DNA of 64,000 nt from UBA1479 sp002706405 (GCA_963972255.1 CAXATO010000005.1:1-64000); one strand, 5' to 3'. Positions 1 to 8,486 are shown, counted from the stretch's first letter. Notes: a model not told the origin generated them from the sequence alone. Made by a program: numbers and translations.

Positions 1-17
1 CGGGACAGCGCGGCTAA
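1..17 (+). CDS. ilvB: 3' end of acetolactate synthase large subunit (partial)
   Basis: Only the last four codons (Gly-Gln-Arg-Gly) and a TAA stop at 15-17 are in the window. The identity is inferred from the neighbour: ilvB normally lies directly before ilvH. Nothing in these 17 bases identifies the gene by itself. Confidence 0.35.
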
Positions 18-24
18 AACAAGG

Positions 25-47
25 GCCGCCGCCGTTCGCGCGGCGGC
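25..47 (+). other. Intercistronic hairpin before ilvH
   Basis: A perfect 8-bp inverted repeat (25-32 with 40-47, 7-nt loop) lies between the presumed ilvB stop and ilvH. No T-run follows, so it is not a classic intrinsic terminator. It could stabilise an mRNA end within an ilvBH operon. Confidence 0.3.
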
Positions 48-69
48 GATTTCTGGGAGTTCCCAAGAC

Positions 70-585
70 GTGAGCGAGCCTTCCAAGGAAGTAAACCGGC
101 ACACCATTGCCGTCCTGGTCGATAACGAACCGGGCGTGCTGGCCCGTGTCATCGGCCTGTTTTCCGGGCGCGGCTACAATATCGAAAGCCTGACCGTGGC
201 CGAGACCGACCATGCCAAGAGCCTGTCGCGCATCACCGTCGTGACTTCGGGCACGCCGATGATCATCGAACAGATCAAGGCGCAGCTGGGCCGTCTGGTG
301 CCGGTCCACAAGGTTGCGGACCTGACGCAGGATGGTCCCCATGTGGAACGGGAACTGGCCCTGGTCAAGGTCGTCGGCAAGGGTGAGAAGCGGGTCGAGT
401 CCTTGCGCATCGCCGATATCTTCCGCGCCCGCGCGGTCGACAGCTCCAACAACTCCTTCGTATTCGAAATCGTCGGTGCCGCGTCCAAGATCGACGCCTT
501 TATCGAATTGATGCAGCCGCTGGGCCTGTCCGAGGTCTCGCGCACGGGTGCGGCCGCAATCTCGCGCGGCAACAAGCCCATCTGA
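70..585 (+). CDS. ilvH: Acetolactate synthase small (regulatory) subunit
   Basis: Regulatory subunit of acetohydroxyacid synthase, which makes 2-acetolactate and 2-aceto-2-hydroxybutyrate for valine, leucine and isoleucine. The 171-residue length is normal. An N-terminal ACT domain is clear (about residues 10-85), with HTIAVLVDNEPGVLARVIGLF and GRGYNIESLTV; ACT domains bind valine for feedback control. A C-terminal ALS-ss domain fills about 90-165. The start is GTG at 70, with GGGAG about ten bases upstream. It sits between the presumed ilvB end and ilvC, 49 bp away, so the three probably form an operon. Confidence 0.96.
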   Translation: MSEPSKEVNRHTIAVLVDNEPGVLARVIGLFSGRGYNIESLTVAETDHAKSLSRITVVTSGTPMIIEQIKAQLGRLVPVHKVADLTQDGPHVERELALVKVVGKGEKRVESLRIADIFRARAVDSSNNSFVFEIVGAASKIDAFIELMQPLGLSEVSRTGAAAISRGNKPI

Positions 586-634
586 AACCCATACCTCAAG
601 AACGACTGAAACGACTGATCGGAGAATTTTAGAA

Positions 635-1654
635 ATGCGTGTCTATTACGATCGCGACGCTGACGTGAACCTGGTGAAATCCAAGAAGGTGGCCATCGTC
701 GGCTACGGCAGCCAGGGCCATGCCCATGCGCTGAACCTTCGGGACTCGGGCGTCAAGGAAGTGGCCGTGGCTCTGCGCCCCGGTTCCGCCAGCGCCAAGA
801 CGGCGGAAGGTGACGGCTTCAAGGTCATGACCGCCGCCGAAGCGGCCAAGTGGGCGGATCTCATCATGATCCTGTCCCCGGACGAAGGTCAGGCCGATCT
901 CTACAACGAGCACCTGAAGGACAACATGCGCGAAGGAACTGCGCTGGCCTTCGCCCACGGCCTGAACGTGCACTTCGGCCTGATCGAGCCGCGCGCCGAC
1001 ATGGACGTGTTCATGATCGCGCCGAAGGGCCCGGGCCATACCGTGCGCTCCGAATATCTGCGCGGCGCCGGTGTGCCGTCGCTCGTCGCCGTTCATCAGA
1101 ACGCGTCGGGCAATGCCCTGGAAGTTGCCCTGTCCTATGCCTCGGGCCTGGGTGCCGGCCGGTCGGGCATCATCGAAACCACCTTCCGCGAAGAATGCGA
1201 AACCGATCTGTTCGGTGAGCAGGCCGTGCTGTGCGGCGGTCTGACCTCGCTGATCCGCGCCGGCTACGAAACCCTGGTCGAAGCGGGCTACGCCCCGGAA
1301 ATGGCCTATTTCGAATGCTGCCACGAGGTCAAACTGATCGTCGACCTGATCTACGAAGGCGGCCTGGCCGACATGCGTTATTCGGTGTCCAACACGGCCG
1401 AATGGGGCGATTACGTCTCCGGCCCGCGGGTCATCGACGACAGCGTTAAGGCGCGCATGAAGGACGTCCTGACCGACATCCAGACCGGCAAGTTCGTCAA
1501 GGATTGGATGCTGGAATGCAAGGCCGGCCAGCCGCAGTTCAAGGCCGAACGCCGCCTGTGGGGTGAACACCCGATCGAGGAAGTGGGCGCCAAGCTGCGC
1601 GGCCTGATGCCCTGGCTGTCCGAAAACAAGCTGGTCGCCACGACCAAGAAGTAA
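635..1654 (+). CDS. ilvC: Ketol-acid reductoisomerase (NADP+), class I
   Basis: Catalyses isomerisation and NADPH-dependent reduction of acetolactate to 2,3-dihydroxyisovalerate, the second common step of branched-chain amino acid synthesis. With ATG at 635 the protein is 339 residues, the class I length, and starts MRVYYDRDADVNLVKSKKVA. The frame is open upstream to 548 but would overlap ilvH, and GGAG lies about ten bases before 635. The N-terminal Rossmann motif is GYGSQGHAHALNL. The knotted C-terminal domain carries EECETDLFGEQ and CCHEVKLIVDLIYEGG, which supply acidic Mg ligands. A strong terminator follows. Confidence 0.97.
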   Translation: MRVYYDRDADVNLVKSKKVAIVGYGSQGHAHALNLRDSGVKEVAVALRPGSASAKTAEGDGFKVMTAAEAAKWADLIMILSPDEGQADLYNEHLKDNMREGTALAFAHGLNVHFGLIEPRADMDVFMIAPKGPGHTVRSEYLRGAGVPSLVAVHQNASGNALEVALSYASGLGAGRSGIIETTFREECETDLFGEQAVLCGGLTSLIRAGYETLVEAGYAPEMAYFECCHEVKLIVDLIYEGGLADMRYSVSNTAEWGDYVSGPRVIDDSVKARMKDVLTDIQTGKFVKDWMLECKAGQPQFKAERRLWGEHPIEEVGAKLRGLMPWLSENKLVATTKK

Positions 1655-1680
1655 GTCCGCTTCGCCGGACCTGAAGACGA

Positions 1681-1708
1681 AGGGGCGCTCTTTCGGGCGC
1701 CCCTTTTT
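1681..1708. terminator. Intrinsic terminator shared by ilvC and the convergent gene
   Basis: An 8-bp perfect stem (1681-1688 with 1697-1704, 8-nt loop) is followed by five T residues on the plus strand. It lies 27 bp after the ilvC stop and touches the stop codon of the convergent minus-strand gene, so it mainly ends ilvC transcription. Confidence 0.85.
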
Positions 1709-2551
1709 CTATTCCGAAAGGGCCGCTTCCAGCGCCGCCCCCACCACCACCATATGCGGGATGACGTAGGCGAAGGTGTCCAGCACCCGCAGCAGCGGCG
1801 CCGGATCGTCCATCGGGACCGGCCCCGGGTTGCGCGTCTTGGCCCTGGCCAGCAGTTGGCCGACCAGGGGCTGACAGTCTGCCGCGAAGGCGTGGGTGGC
1901 CGCATCGATCTCCGGCAGGGCCGTGTCCAGCCGCCCGGCCACCAGATGCATGAACTGGGGCCAATGGGCGAAATGCAGGTACATGGTGGGCGTCACGTCC
2001 ACAGGCGTTCCCGCGATTTCGGCCTTGGGGATGGTGCGGCAGATGTTGGTGATCGCGCCCCGCAGATCGTCGTCCAGGCCCGCCAGCTTCAGGGGCCGGG
2101 GCAGGTCCGGCGGCGGGGCCGGGGGCGTGGCGGGCGCTTCGGAAAAGGGCTGTGTAGGCGGCGGCAGGTCGTCGCCCGCGATCAGGGCCCGCGCGGCGCC
2201 CACGGCGATCAGGTTGACCGGGTTCATACGGTTGTAGCTGGTCAGCATATGGCCGACGGTCCGGCGCCCATCGGCGTCCAGGCCCGCCTCGGCGAGCGTG
2301 TCCTCGGTAAAGGCGGGCAGGGGCACGACCGCCTGGTCGGCAACCGTTTCCCAGACGGCGACCGCGGGCCATCCGGCCTCCACATCCGGGCCGACGGCGG
2401 CCCAGATCCAATCCAGCAGGCCCGGATATGTGGCCATATGGCGAAAGATCAGTGCTGGTGAGCCGGACCCGGCGGCGGTCATCAGGTTGCGGTAGACGCG
2501 GAGCGTGGCGGGATCGGCGTCGGCGAAATGGACTTCGGGGAATGTGGTCAT
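1709..2551 (-). CDS. DehI-like protein (halocarboxylic acid dehalogenase family resemblance)
   Basis: 280 residues, no signal peptide or membrane segment. The protein looks like two related helical halves (about 1-125 and 145-280) joined by a Pro-rich linker near residue 135. Phrases such as YNRMNPVNLIAVGAARALI in the first half and a YLHFAHWPQFM segment in the second recall DehI-type D,L-2-haloacid dehalogenases, which are internal pseudo-dimers. Many genomic members have no tested activity, so dehalogenation is inference from family resemblance. The gene is monocistronic and convergent with ilvC; its stop codon abuts the ilvC terminator. Confidence 0.5.
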   Translation of the reverse strand: MTTFPEVHFADADPATLRVYRNLMTAAGSGSPALIFRHMATYPGLLDWIWAAVGPDVEAGWPAVAVWETVADQAVVPLPAFTEDTLAEAGLDADGRRTVGHMLTSYNRMNPVNLIAVGAARALIAGDDLPPPTQPFSEAPATPPAPPPDLPRPLKLAGLDDDLRGAITNICRTIPKAEIAGTPVDVTPTMYLHFAHWPQFMHLVAGRLDTALPEIDAATHAFAADCQPLVGQLLARAKTRNPGPVPMDDPAPLLRVLDTFAYVIPHMVVVGAALEAALSE

Positions 2552-2586
2552 GGGCGAAGGTTAACCGGCCTGAAGCCGTCCGTCAC

Positions 2587-2618
2587 TTGACAAACGGGTG
2601 TCCAACATCATTTATTCT
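2587..2618 (+). promoter_or_regulatory. Candidate leuA promoter
   Basis: A perfect -35 hexamer TTGACA at 2587-2592 is followed at 18-20 bp by an AT-rich stretch offering TTTATT (2611-2616) or TATTCT (2613-2618) as -10. It lies about 35-60 bp before the leucine-rich leader frame and is the only consensus-like promoter in the 454-bp gap before leuA. Confidence 0.5.
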
Positions 2619-2650
2619 TAGTTAAGCCTGTCCCCGTATCCTTATCTGGA

Positions 2651-2827
2651 ATGACGGATAAACCGACAGGCGGTTGGAACAGACCGATGCAGATGCAGGA
2701 CATGACGATTGAACGGCGAATTCCCGGGGGCAGCGATGCCGGCCCGGTGACGCTGCCTGCGCGCATTCTCCTTCCGCTAAACCTGCTCAATCTCGACCTT
2801 CTGGGGCTTCGACTTATTCGCCCCTGA
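2651..2827 (+). CDS. leuL: Leucine-rich leader peptide of leuA attenuator
   Basis: A 58-codon open frame whose last third is packed with leucine: 10 of the 16 codons from 2768 to 2815 are Leu (CTC, CTT, CTA, CTG), ending in a TGA at 2825. ATG at 2651 is used here, but in-frame ATGs at 2687, 2693 and 2702 are possible and no convincing Shine-Dalgarno sequence marks one. Clustered cognate codons just before a stop and a terminator-like hairpin are the hallmark of ribosome-mediated attenuation. Leucyl-tRNA shortage would stall ribosomes over 2768-2815. The peptide itself probably has no function. Confidence 0.65.
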   Translation: MTDKPTGGWNRPMQMQDMTIERRIPGGSDAGPVTLPARILLPLNLLNLDLLGLRLIRP

Positions 2828-2834
2828 GTGGCGC

Positions 2835-2864
2835 AGCGGATACCAGGGACCATTCCGGCTTTTT
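2835..2864 (+). terminator. Candidate attenuator terminator upstream of leuA
   Basis: AGCGGA (2835-2840) pairs with TCC-G-GCT (2854-2860) with one bulged G, followed directly by a T-run to 2864. It begins eight bases after the leader stop. A competing stem GGGGC/GCCCC (2803-2807 with 2820-2824) overlaps the last leader codons, and CGCC/GGCG (2819-2822 with 2830-2833) can also form. The stem is short, so the exact antiterminator pairing remains inferred. Confidence 0.5.
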
Positions 2865-3005
2865 GAACCAAAAAAACCGAGTCCATCCCGACCAAGGGAC
2901 CGCGAACGCTCAGGGGATTGACGAGCAAGCGACCCTATTTGCCGGGCCGGACCCCATCCAACCCATCCGAGGGCGGCCCAAAGAGATTTCGGAAGGACCA
3001 GACCA

Positions 3006-4568
3006 ATGACCATCGTTACCGAACGCGACCCCAACCAGGTCATCATCTTCGACACCACCTTGCGTGACGGCGAACAGTCGCCGGGCGCTTCCATGAACCT
3101 GGAAGAGAAACTCCGCATCGCCAAGGTGCTGGAGGACATGGGCGTCGATGTCATCGAAGCCGGCTTCCCCATCGCCTCGGAAGGGGATTTCGAGGCCGTC
3201 TCGGAAATCGCCAAGACCATCAAGAACTCGACCATCGCCGGCTTGGCCCGCGCCACCCGGGGGGACATCGAGCGTGCCGGCGCGGCGGTCAAGCAAGCCG
3301 CGCGCGGGCGCATCCATACCTTCATCGCCACCAGCCCCCTGCACATGCAGTACAAGCTGCAGATGGAGCCGGAACAGGTTTTGGAGCGCATCACTGAGAG
3401 CGTGACCATGGCCCGCAACCTGATCGACGACGTCGAATGGTCGGCCGAGGACGGATCGCGCTCCGAGCATGAATTCCTGTGCCGCTGCGTCGAGGCCGCG
3501 ATCAAGGCGGGTGCCCGCACCATCAACATCCCCGATACGGTCGGCTATGCCGTGCCCGAGGAGTATGCGGCGCTGATCAAGATGCTGATCGAACGGGTGC
3601 CCAATTCGGATCAGGCCGTGTTCTCTGTCCATTGCCACAACGACCTGGGCTTGGCCGTGGCCAACTCCCTGGCCGCCGTGGTCGCCGGGGCCCGTCAGGT
3701 CGAATGCACCATCAACGGCCTGGGCGAGCGGGCGGGCAACTGCTCCATGGAAGAAGTCGTCATGGCGCTGAAGACCCGCCAGGACGTGATGCCGTTCGAG
3801 ACCAACATCGACGCCACCCATATCACCCGCGCGTCGCGCATGGTGTCGTCGATCACCGGCTTCCCGGTGCAGCCCAACAAGGCCATCGTCGGCGCCAATG
3901 CCTTCGCCCACGAATCGGGCATCCATCAGGACGGCATGCTGAAGAACGCCCAGACCTATGAGATCATGACGCCGGAAAGCGTCGGCCTGACCAAGTCCAA
4001 GATCGTCCTGGGCAAGCATTCCGGGCGCAACGCCTTCAAGACCAAGCTGGAGGAAATGGGCTACAAGCTGGGCGACAACGCCTTGAACGAGGCCTTCAAG
4101 CGCTTCAAGGATCTGGCCGATCTGAAGAAAGACGTGTTCGACGAGGACCTGGTGGCCCTGGTCGACGACGACACCCGGGTCAACGACCGCATCAAGCTGA
4201 CCAGCCTGGAAATCCAGTGCGGCACCGTGCACCGCCCGCCCAAGGCGGCCATGGAACTGGAAATCGACGGCAAGGTGCAGTCCTGCGAGGGCACCGGCGA
4301 CGGTCCCGTGGACGCGGCCTTCAACTGCATCAAGACCCTGTTTCCCCATGGCGCGCGGCTGCAATTGTACCAGGTTCACGCGGTGACCCATGGCACGGAC
4401 GCCCAGGCGGAAGTGACCGTCAGGCTCGACGATAACGGCGAACGCACGGCCCAAGGGGCCGCCGCCGACACGGATACGATGGTCGCATCGGTGAAGGCTT
4501 ATGTGAACGCGTTGAACAAGTTGTTGACCAAACGGGAGAAAAAGGCGCCCGAGGCGATGTCCGCCTAG
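3006..4568 (+). CDS. leuA: 2-isopropylmalate synthase
   Basis: Condenses acetyl-CoA with 2-ketoisovalerate, the committed step of leucine synthesis. 520 residues, the normal length for the bacterial long form. The HMGL-like TIM barrel starts with FDTTLRDGEQSPGASM (about residues 15-30), carrying the divalent-metal Asp, and continues with the HCHNDLGLAVANSLAA motif near 208-223 that provides metal-binding His residues. The C-terminal LeuA dimer/allosteric domain, for leucine feedback, spans about 380-500. GGAAGGACC precedes the ATG at 3006. The upstream leucine-rich leader suggests attenuation control in addition to allostery. Confidence 0.97.
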   Translation: MTIVTERDPNQVIIFDTTLRDGEQSPGASMNLEEKLRIAKVLEDMGVDVIEAGFPIASEGDFEAVSEIAKTIKNSTIAGLARATRGDIERAGAAVKQAARGRIHTFIATSPLHMQYKLQMEPEQVLERITESVTMARNLIDDVEWSAEDGSRSEHEFLCRCVEAAIKAGARTINIPDTVGYAVPEEYAALIKMLIERVPNSDQAVFSVHCHNDLGLAVANSLAAVVAGARQVECTINGLGERAGNCSMEEVVMALKTRQDVMPFETNIDATHITRASRMVSSITGFPVQPNKAIVGANAFAHESGIHQDGMLKNAQTYEIMTPESVGLTKSKIVLGKHSGRNAFKTKLEEMGYKLGDNALNEAFKRFKDLADLKKDVFDEDLVALVDDDTRVNDRIKLTSLEIQCGTVHRPPKAAMELEIDGKVQSCEGTGDGPVDAAFNCIKTLFPHGARLQLYQVHAVTHGTDAQAEVTVRLDDNGERTAQGAAADTDTMVASVKAYVNALNKLLTKREKKAPEAMSA

Positions 4569-4641
4569 GTCGGGTCCGCCTTCGTAATACCCAAGATTGG
4601 CCCTTTAAACGGCTGAATCTTTCCGTTAAAAGACCCAATAT

Positions 4642-4668
4642 GGTGCAGGGGCTTCTGGCCCCTGCACC
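4642..4668 (+). other. 11-bp perfect hairpin between leuA and mreB
   Basis: GGTGCAGGGGC (4642-4652) and its exact complement (4658-4668) enclose a 5-nt loop. No T-run follows, so it is either a weak leuA transcript end or part of a long mreB 5' untranslated region. The remainder of this 228-bp gap shows no gene. Confidence 0.4.
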
Positions 4669-4796
4669 CATATATCGTGGCCCGGTGACCCCAATCCGGG
4701 TCGGTACCGAGGGATACATTCATCGGACCCCAGCCCCGACGTCTTCAGGGGTTCGCCCCGGGGCTCCCATGACACAGAGACAAGGCTGAACGCTTC

Positions 4797-5837
4797 ATGT
4801 TCTCGCGACTTTTTGGGTTTCTTTCCGCGGACATGGCCATCGACCTGGGCACGGCCAACACGTTGGTCTACGTCAAGGGCAAGGGCATCGTCCTGAACGA
4901 GCCGTCGGTGGTCGCCATCGCCGAGGTCAAGGGCAAGAAGCATGTTCTCGCCGTCGGCGAGGAAGCCAAGCAGATGCTTGGCCGAACGCCCGGCAACATC
5001 CGCGCCATCCGTCCGCTTCGCGACGGCGTCATCGCCGACTTCGAAGTGGCCGAGGAGCTGCTCAAGTCCTTCATCCGCAAGGTTCACAACCGGCGATCGT
5101 TCGCGAGCCCGCTGGTCATCGTCTGCGTGCCCTCCGGCTCCACCGCCGTTGAGCGCCGCGCGATTCAGGAATCAGCGGAAAGTGCCGGGGCCCGCAAGGT
5201 CTTCCTGATTGAAGAGCCGATGGCCGCGGCCATCGGCGCCGGTCTGCCGGTGACGGAGCCCACGGGTTCCATGGTCGTCGACATCGGCGGCGGCACGACG
5301 GAAGTCGCCGTGCTGTCCCTGGGCGGCATCGTCTATGCGCGGAGCGTGCGCGTCGGCGGCGACAAGATGGACGAGGCGATCATCGCTTATATCCGCCGCA
5401 ACCATAACCTTTTGGTCGGCGAAGGCTCCGCCGCCCGCATCAAGGAAGACATCGGGTCCGCCTGCGCGCCGGAAGACGGCGAAGGCCAGACCATGGAAAT
5501 CAAAGGCCGCGACCTCATGAACGGGGTGCCGAAGGAACTGATCATCTCGCAGCGGGAAATCGCCGAGAGCCTGGCGGAACCCGTGGGCGCGATTATCGAG
5601 GCCGTGAAGGTCGCCCTGGAGCACACGGCGCCCGAACTGGCGGCCGACATCGTCGACAAGGGCATCGTGCTGACCGGCGGTGGTGCGCTTCTCGGCAATC
5701 TGGACCTGGTCCTGCGCCACGACACGGGCCTGCCCGTGTCCATCGCCGACGACCCGCTGTCCTGCGTCGTGCTCGGCACCGGCCGCGCCCTCGAGGAAAT
5801 GAAGCGCCTCAAGGACGTCCTGACGACGATGTACTAG
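4797..5837 (+). CDS. mreB: Rod shape-determining actin homologue MreB
   Basis: Forms membrane-associated filaments that position the elongasome (MreC, MreD, RodA, PBP2). 346 residues, normal length. The actin/Hsp70 ATPase fold is evident: phosphate-1 motif DMAIDLGTANTLVYVKGKG near residue 12, phosphate-2 VVDIGGGTTEVAVLSLGG near 160, adenosine motif GIVLTGGGALLGNL near 283. The N-terminal FSRLFGFLS resembles the amphipathic/hydrophobic membrane-binding tip. The remaining morphogenesis genes are about 3 kb away, behind two genes on the opposite strand, so mreB has its own transcript here. Confidence 0.97.
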   Translation: MFSRLFGFLSADMAIDLGTANTLVYVKGKGIVLNEPSVVAIAEVKGKKHVLAVGEEAKQMLGRTPGNIRAIRPLRDGVIADFEVAEELLKSFIRKVHNRRSFASPLVIVCVPSGSTAVERRAIQESAESAGARKVFLIEEPMAAAIGAGLPVTEPTGSMVVDIGGGTTEVAVLSLGGIVYARSVRVGGDKMDEAIIAYIRRNHNLLVGEGSAARIKEDIGSACAPEDGEGQTMEIKGRDLMNGVPKELIISQREIAESLAEPVGAIIEAVKVALEHTAPELAADIVDKGIVLTGGGALLGNLDLVLRHDTGLPVSIADDPLSCVVLGTGRALEEMKRLKDVLTTMY

Positions 5838-5841
5838 TCGC

Positions 5842-5948
5842 AAAACCCGAGCCCGTCATCGGCGGGCGACGGTTGTTTTGCGCGAACACATCCAATCGGC
5901 ACGATAAAACCCAAGCCCGCCACCGGCGGGCGGCGGTTGTTTTGCGCA
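5842..5948. repeat. Tandem pair of ~42-bp hairpin repeats after mreB
   Basis: Two near-identical units, 5842-5884 and 5906-5948, differ at only four positions in the first 42 bp. Each has a GC stem flanked by AAAAC on one side and GTTTT on the other, so each could act as a terminator in both directions. They lie between the ends of the convergent genes mreB and the MATE transporter. The duplication suggests a local copying event or a small dispersed element. Confidence 0.6.
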
Positions 5949-5958
5949 GATCAGGCGA

Positions 5959-7392
5959 TCAAAGGGGAAGAGGCGTTGCTTCTTCCTTGATGATGTCCGG
6001 CATGAATTGTCGGCGCTGCTGCGCGCGGAAGCGCCAGATCATCAGCACCGCCGCCGCCGTCAGGCCGATGACGAAGCCAATCCAGATTCCTTGCGTCTGC
6101 AATCCCGCGCCGAAGGCGAGCCAGATCCCCGACCCGGCGCCCAACCCCCAATAGCTGACGCCGGCGATGGCCATGGGAAAGGCTGTGTCGTTGAGGCCGC
6201 GTAACGCCCCCGCCGCCACGGCCTGCAGGGCGTCGACGATCTGAAACATCGCGGCCAGCAGAAGCAGTGCGACAGCCAGGCGCAGAACCTCGGCGGAATC
6301 GGCGCGGGCGGTGTCCAGGAACAGTCCCGCGAACAGGTCCGGAAAACTCACCACCACGCCGGTCATGACCGTCGCGAACAGCATGCCCACGGAGATGGCC
6401 GACCATCCGGCGCGGTAGGCGCCGGCGACGTCCCGGCGGCCCACCGCATGGCCGACGCGTACGGTCGCGGCCTGGCTCAGGCCCATGGGGATCATGAAAG
6501 TGATGTGCGGCATCTGCATGGCGATCATATGGGCGGCGATGGCCACGGCCCCGAACTGGCCGATCACGAACACGGCGCCGATGAAGAAGCCGGCCTCCAT
6601 CACTGAGATCGCGGCGATCGGCGCGCCGATGCGGAAGATCTGGCGGAAGATGCGCCAGTCCGGCCGCCAGAAGCGGACGAACAACTGATACTTATTGAAC
6701 GGTCGCCGCCACTGAATGACGGCGGCAAGGGCGAGCATCATCAGAACGTTCACCACCGTCGTGGCGATCCCCGCCCCCACCAGTTCCAGGCGCGGCAGGC
6801 CGAAATTGCCGAAGATCAGGCCGTAATCCAGAAACGCGTTGAGCGGCACCCCCGCCAGCATGACCCAAAGGGCGGCCATGGGCCGGCCCAGGGCGGAGAC
6901 GAAGTTGCGCAGCACGGTAAAGGCAATGCCGAAGGGCAGACACCACATCAGGGTGCTCATATAGGCCTCGGCATGGGGAATGGCTTCCGGCGGTTGACCG
7001 GTCCAGATGAGCAACGCATCCATATGGGCGAAGCCGACGATACAGGGCGCGGTCATCAGGATGGTCACCCATAGGCCCTGGCGGATCACCCGGCGCACGA
7101 TGCGCGGCTGCCGCGCGCCGAAGGCCTGCGCCGCCAGCCCCGCCGTCGACATGGTCACACCCATGCAAATGATATAGCCGATGAAGAAGACCATGAAGCT
7201 GAGGGACGCGCCGGCCAGGGGTTCGGGACCCAGGCGCCCGATCATCGCCGTATCTGTGGTCAGCATGGCGACCCAGGCGATCTGGGTCGCGACGATCGGG
7301 CCGGCCAGACGGAACAACTGCGACAATTCCGTGCGCCAAGTGGCGGACAGGACACGTCGCATTGCGGGGGAGCCGGGGAGGGAGGCGGTCAT
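5959..7392 (-). CDS. MATE-family multidrug/toxin exporter
   Basis: 477 residues with about twelve hydrophobic segments, as expected for NorM-type MATE antiporters that expel cationic drugs or metabolites in exchange for Na+ or H+. It begins with a short cytoplasmic stretch followed by LFRLAGPIVATQIAWVAMLT, the family's first helix. Two MatE half-domains of six helices each (about residues 20-235 and 245-450) are recognisable, with the internal similarity typical of the family. The substrate cannot be predicted. It is transcribed toward mreB and lies downstream of a CpdA-like gene, from which a terminator separates it. Confidence 0.9.
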   Translation of the reverse strand: MTASLPGSPAMRRVLSATWRTELSQLFRLAGPIVATQIAWVAMLTTDTAMIGRLGPEPLAGASLSFMVFFIGYIICMGVTMSTAGLAAQAFGARQPRIVRRVIRQGLWVTILMTAPCIVGFAHMDALLIWTGQPPEAIPHAEAYMSTLMWCLPFGIAFTVLRNFVSALGRPMAALWVMLAGVPLNAFLDYGLIFGNFGLPRLELVGAGIATTVVNVLMMLALAAVIQWRRPFNKYQLFVRFWRPDWRIFRQIFRIGAPIAAISVMEAGFFIGAVFVIGQFGAVAIAAHMIAMQMPHITFMIPMGLSQAATVRVGHAVGRRDVAGAYRAGWSAISVGMLFATVMTGVVVSFPDLFAGLFLDTARADSAEVLRLAVALLLLAAMFQIVDALQAVAAGALRGLNDTAFPMAIAGVSYWGLGAGSGIWLAFGAGLQTQGIWIGFVIGLTAAAVLMIWRFRAQQRRQFMPDIIKEEATPLPL

Positions 7393-7437
7393 GAGGTGAA
7401 ATCCGTCGTTGGGTTTCGAATGCGGGAAATCAGGGAC

Positions 7438-7464
7438 AAAAAAAAGCGGACCTTGCGGTCCGCC
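7438..7464 (-). terminator. Intrinsic terminator, minus strand
   Basis: A 7-bp perfect stem (7447-7453 with 7458-7464, 4-nt loop) is followed on the minus strand by nine T residues (A-run 7438-7446 on plus). It ends transcription from the phosphodiesterase gene before the MATE gene. Confidence 0.85.
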
Positions 7465-7658
7465 CTGGGCGTTGCCGTCACGGGGACGGTCAGCGCGAGG
7501 GCGTTATGCGTCGGACACCGAGGACCGCCGGTGCCGGAACGGGCGTGAAGACGCCGCCGGACAGGCCGGTCACGATGACGGGAATATGGGAAATGTGCTG
7601 TTCCATGGCCGGGGTTATAGCCCCGCCATGGCGCAAAGAAAAGTCGAAAGGCGGCGCG

Positions 7659-8486
7659 TCATGCACCTGGCGGGCGTATCGCCCAGTCGGTGAACGGGCT
7701 TGAATGCATCTTGAACTTTTCGTTCGGGTCCATGAAATCGTGGGTGTGGACGACGACCCGATCGTTCTCGATCAGCACCACGCAATAGGCGGGCGGCTCG
7801 AAGCTGGCCGTCATTTCCTCGTTCACCATGTCGAGCCAGACTTGCTGGTTCAGGCCGCGCAAGGTGGAATAGGGGATCCCCCGCCAACTGCCGGAAATGG
7901 GCCGATGGACATGGCCGAAGAACAGATGGCGGATGCGCGCCTTGTGCGGCTCGATCACGGCTTGGAATTCGTCCTTCTGCTGCAGGCCGATGCGGTCCAT
8001 GGCCGGAATGCCGACGTCGAAGGGCGGATGATGCATGAACAGGAACAGGTCATGGCCGTCGGAAGCGGCCAGCGTCTCGGCCAGCCAGGCTTGGCGGTCG
8101 GCGCAGAAATGTCCGGCCGACGTGCCCGCAAGCATCGTGTCGAGAAAGACGAACCGGCCCACGGGCGTGTCCAGGGTCGATTGAACAAAGCCATTGTTAT
8201 CAACCGGCTGGTTCGGGAAATGAGCGCGCAGCACGTCGCGGGCGTCATGGTTGCCCGCCAGGACATGAACGGGCATGGCGAGCGGCGCCAAGCCGTCCAC
8301 TAGGTTCTGGAACGCCGCCGGCTCGCCCCAATGGGTCAGGTCGCCGGTGATCACCGCCATCTCGGCATCCTGGTGATGGGCATTGATGTCGGCCACGGCG
8401 GCATCCAGGGCCGGCCGCGGGTCGCGGCCGTACAGCGTCTTGCCCGGCGGCACGAAATGGGGGTCGGTCAGATGGATGAACTTCAT
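7659..8486 (-). CDS. CpdA-like class III cyclic nucleotide phosphodiesterase
   Basis: 275-residue calcineurin-like metallophosphoesterase. The ordered metal motifs are all present: D-x-H in HLTDPHF (residues 5-11), GD in ITGDLTHWGE (about 46-55), GNHDARD (about 77-83), HHPPFD (about 150-155) and GHVHRP (about 190-195). This set and length match CpdA-type 3',5'-cAMP phosphodiesterases, which use a dinuclear Fe/Mn centre in the cytoplasm. The true substrate could be another phosphodiester. Its stop is followed on its own strand by a strong terminator, so it is probably monocistronic, divergent from mreC. Confidence 0.8.
   Translation of the reverse strand: MKFIHLTDPHFVPPGKTLYGRDPRPALDAAVADINAHHQDAEMAVITGDLTHWGEPAAFQNLVDGLAPLAMPVHVLAGNHDARDVLRAHFPNQPVDNNGFVQSTLDTPVGRFVFLDTMLAGTSAGHFCADRQAWLAETLAASDGHDLFLFMHHPPFDVGIPAMDRIGLQQKDEFQAVIEPHKARIRHLFFGHVHRPISGSWRGIPYSTLRGLNQQVWLDMVNEEMTASFEPPAYCVVLIENDRVVVHTHDFMDPNEKFKMHSSPFTDWAIRPPGA

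Noticed and set aside
2910..4454. 514-codon minus-strand frame
   Set aside because: Antisense to leuA; no recognisable domain and shadow-type composition.
7430..7606. 58-codon minus-strand small frame starting MEQHISHIPVIV
   Set aside because: It reads straight through the strong minus-strand terminator at 7438-7464, and lacks a clear Shine-Dalgarno sequence.
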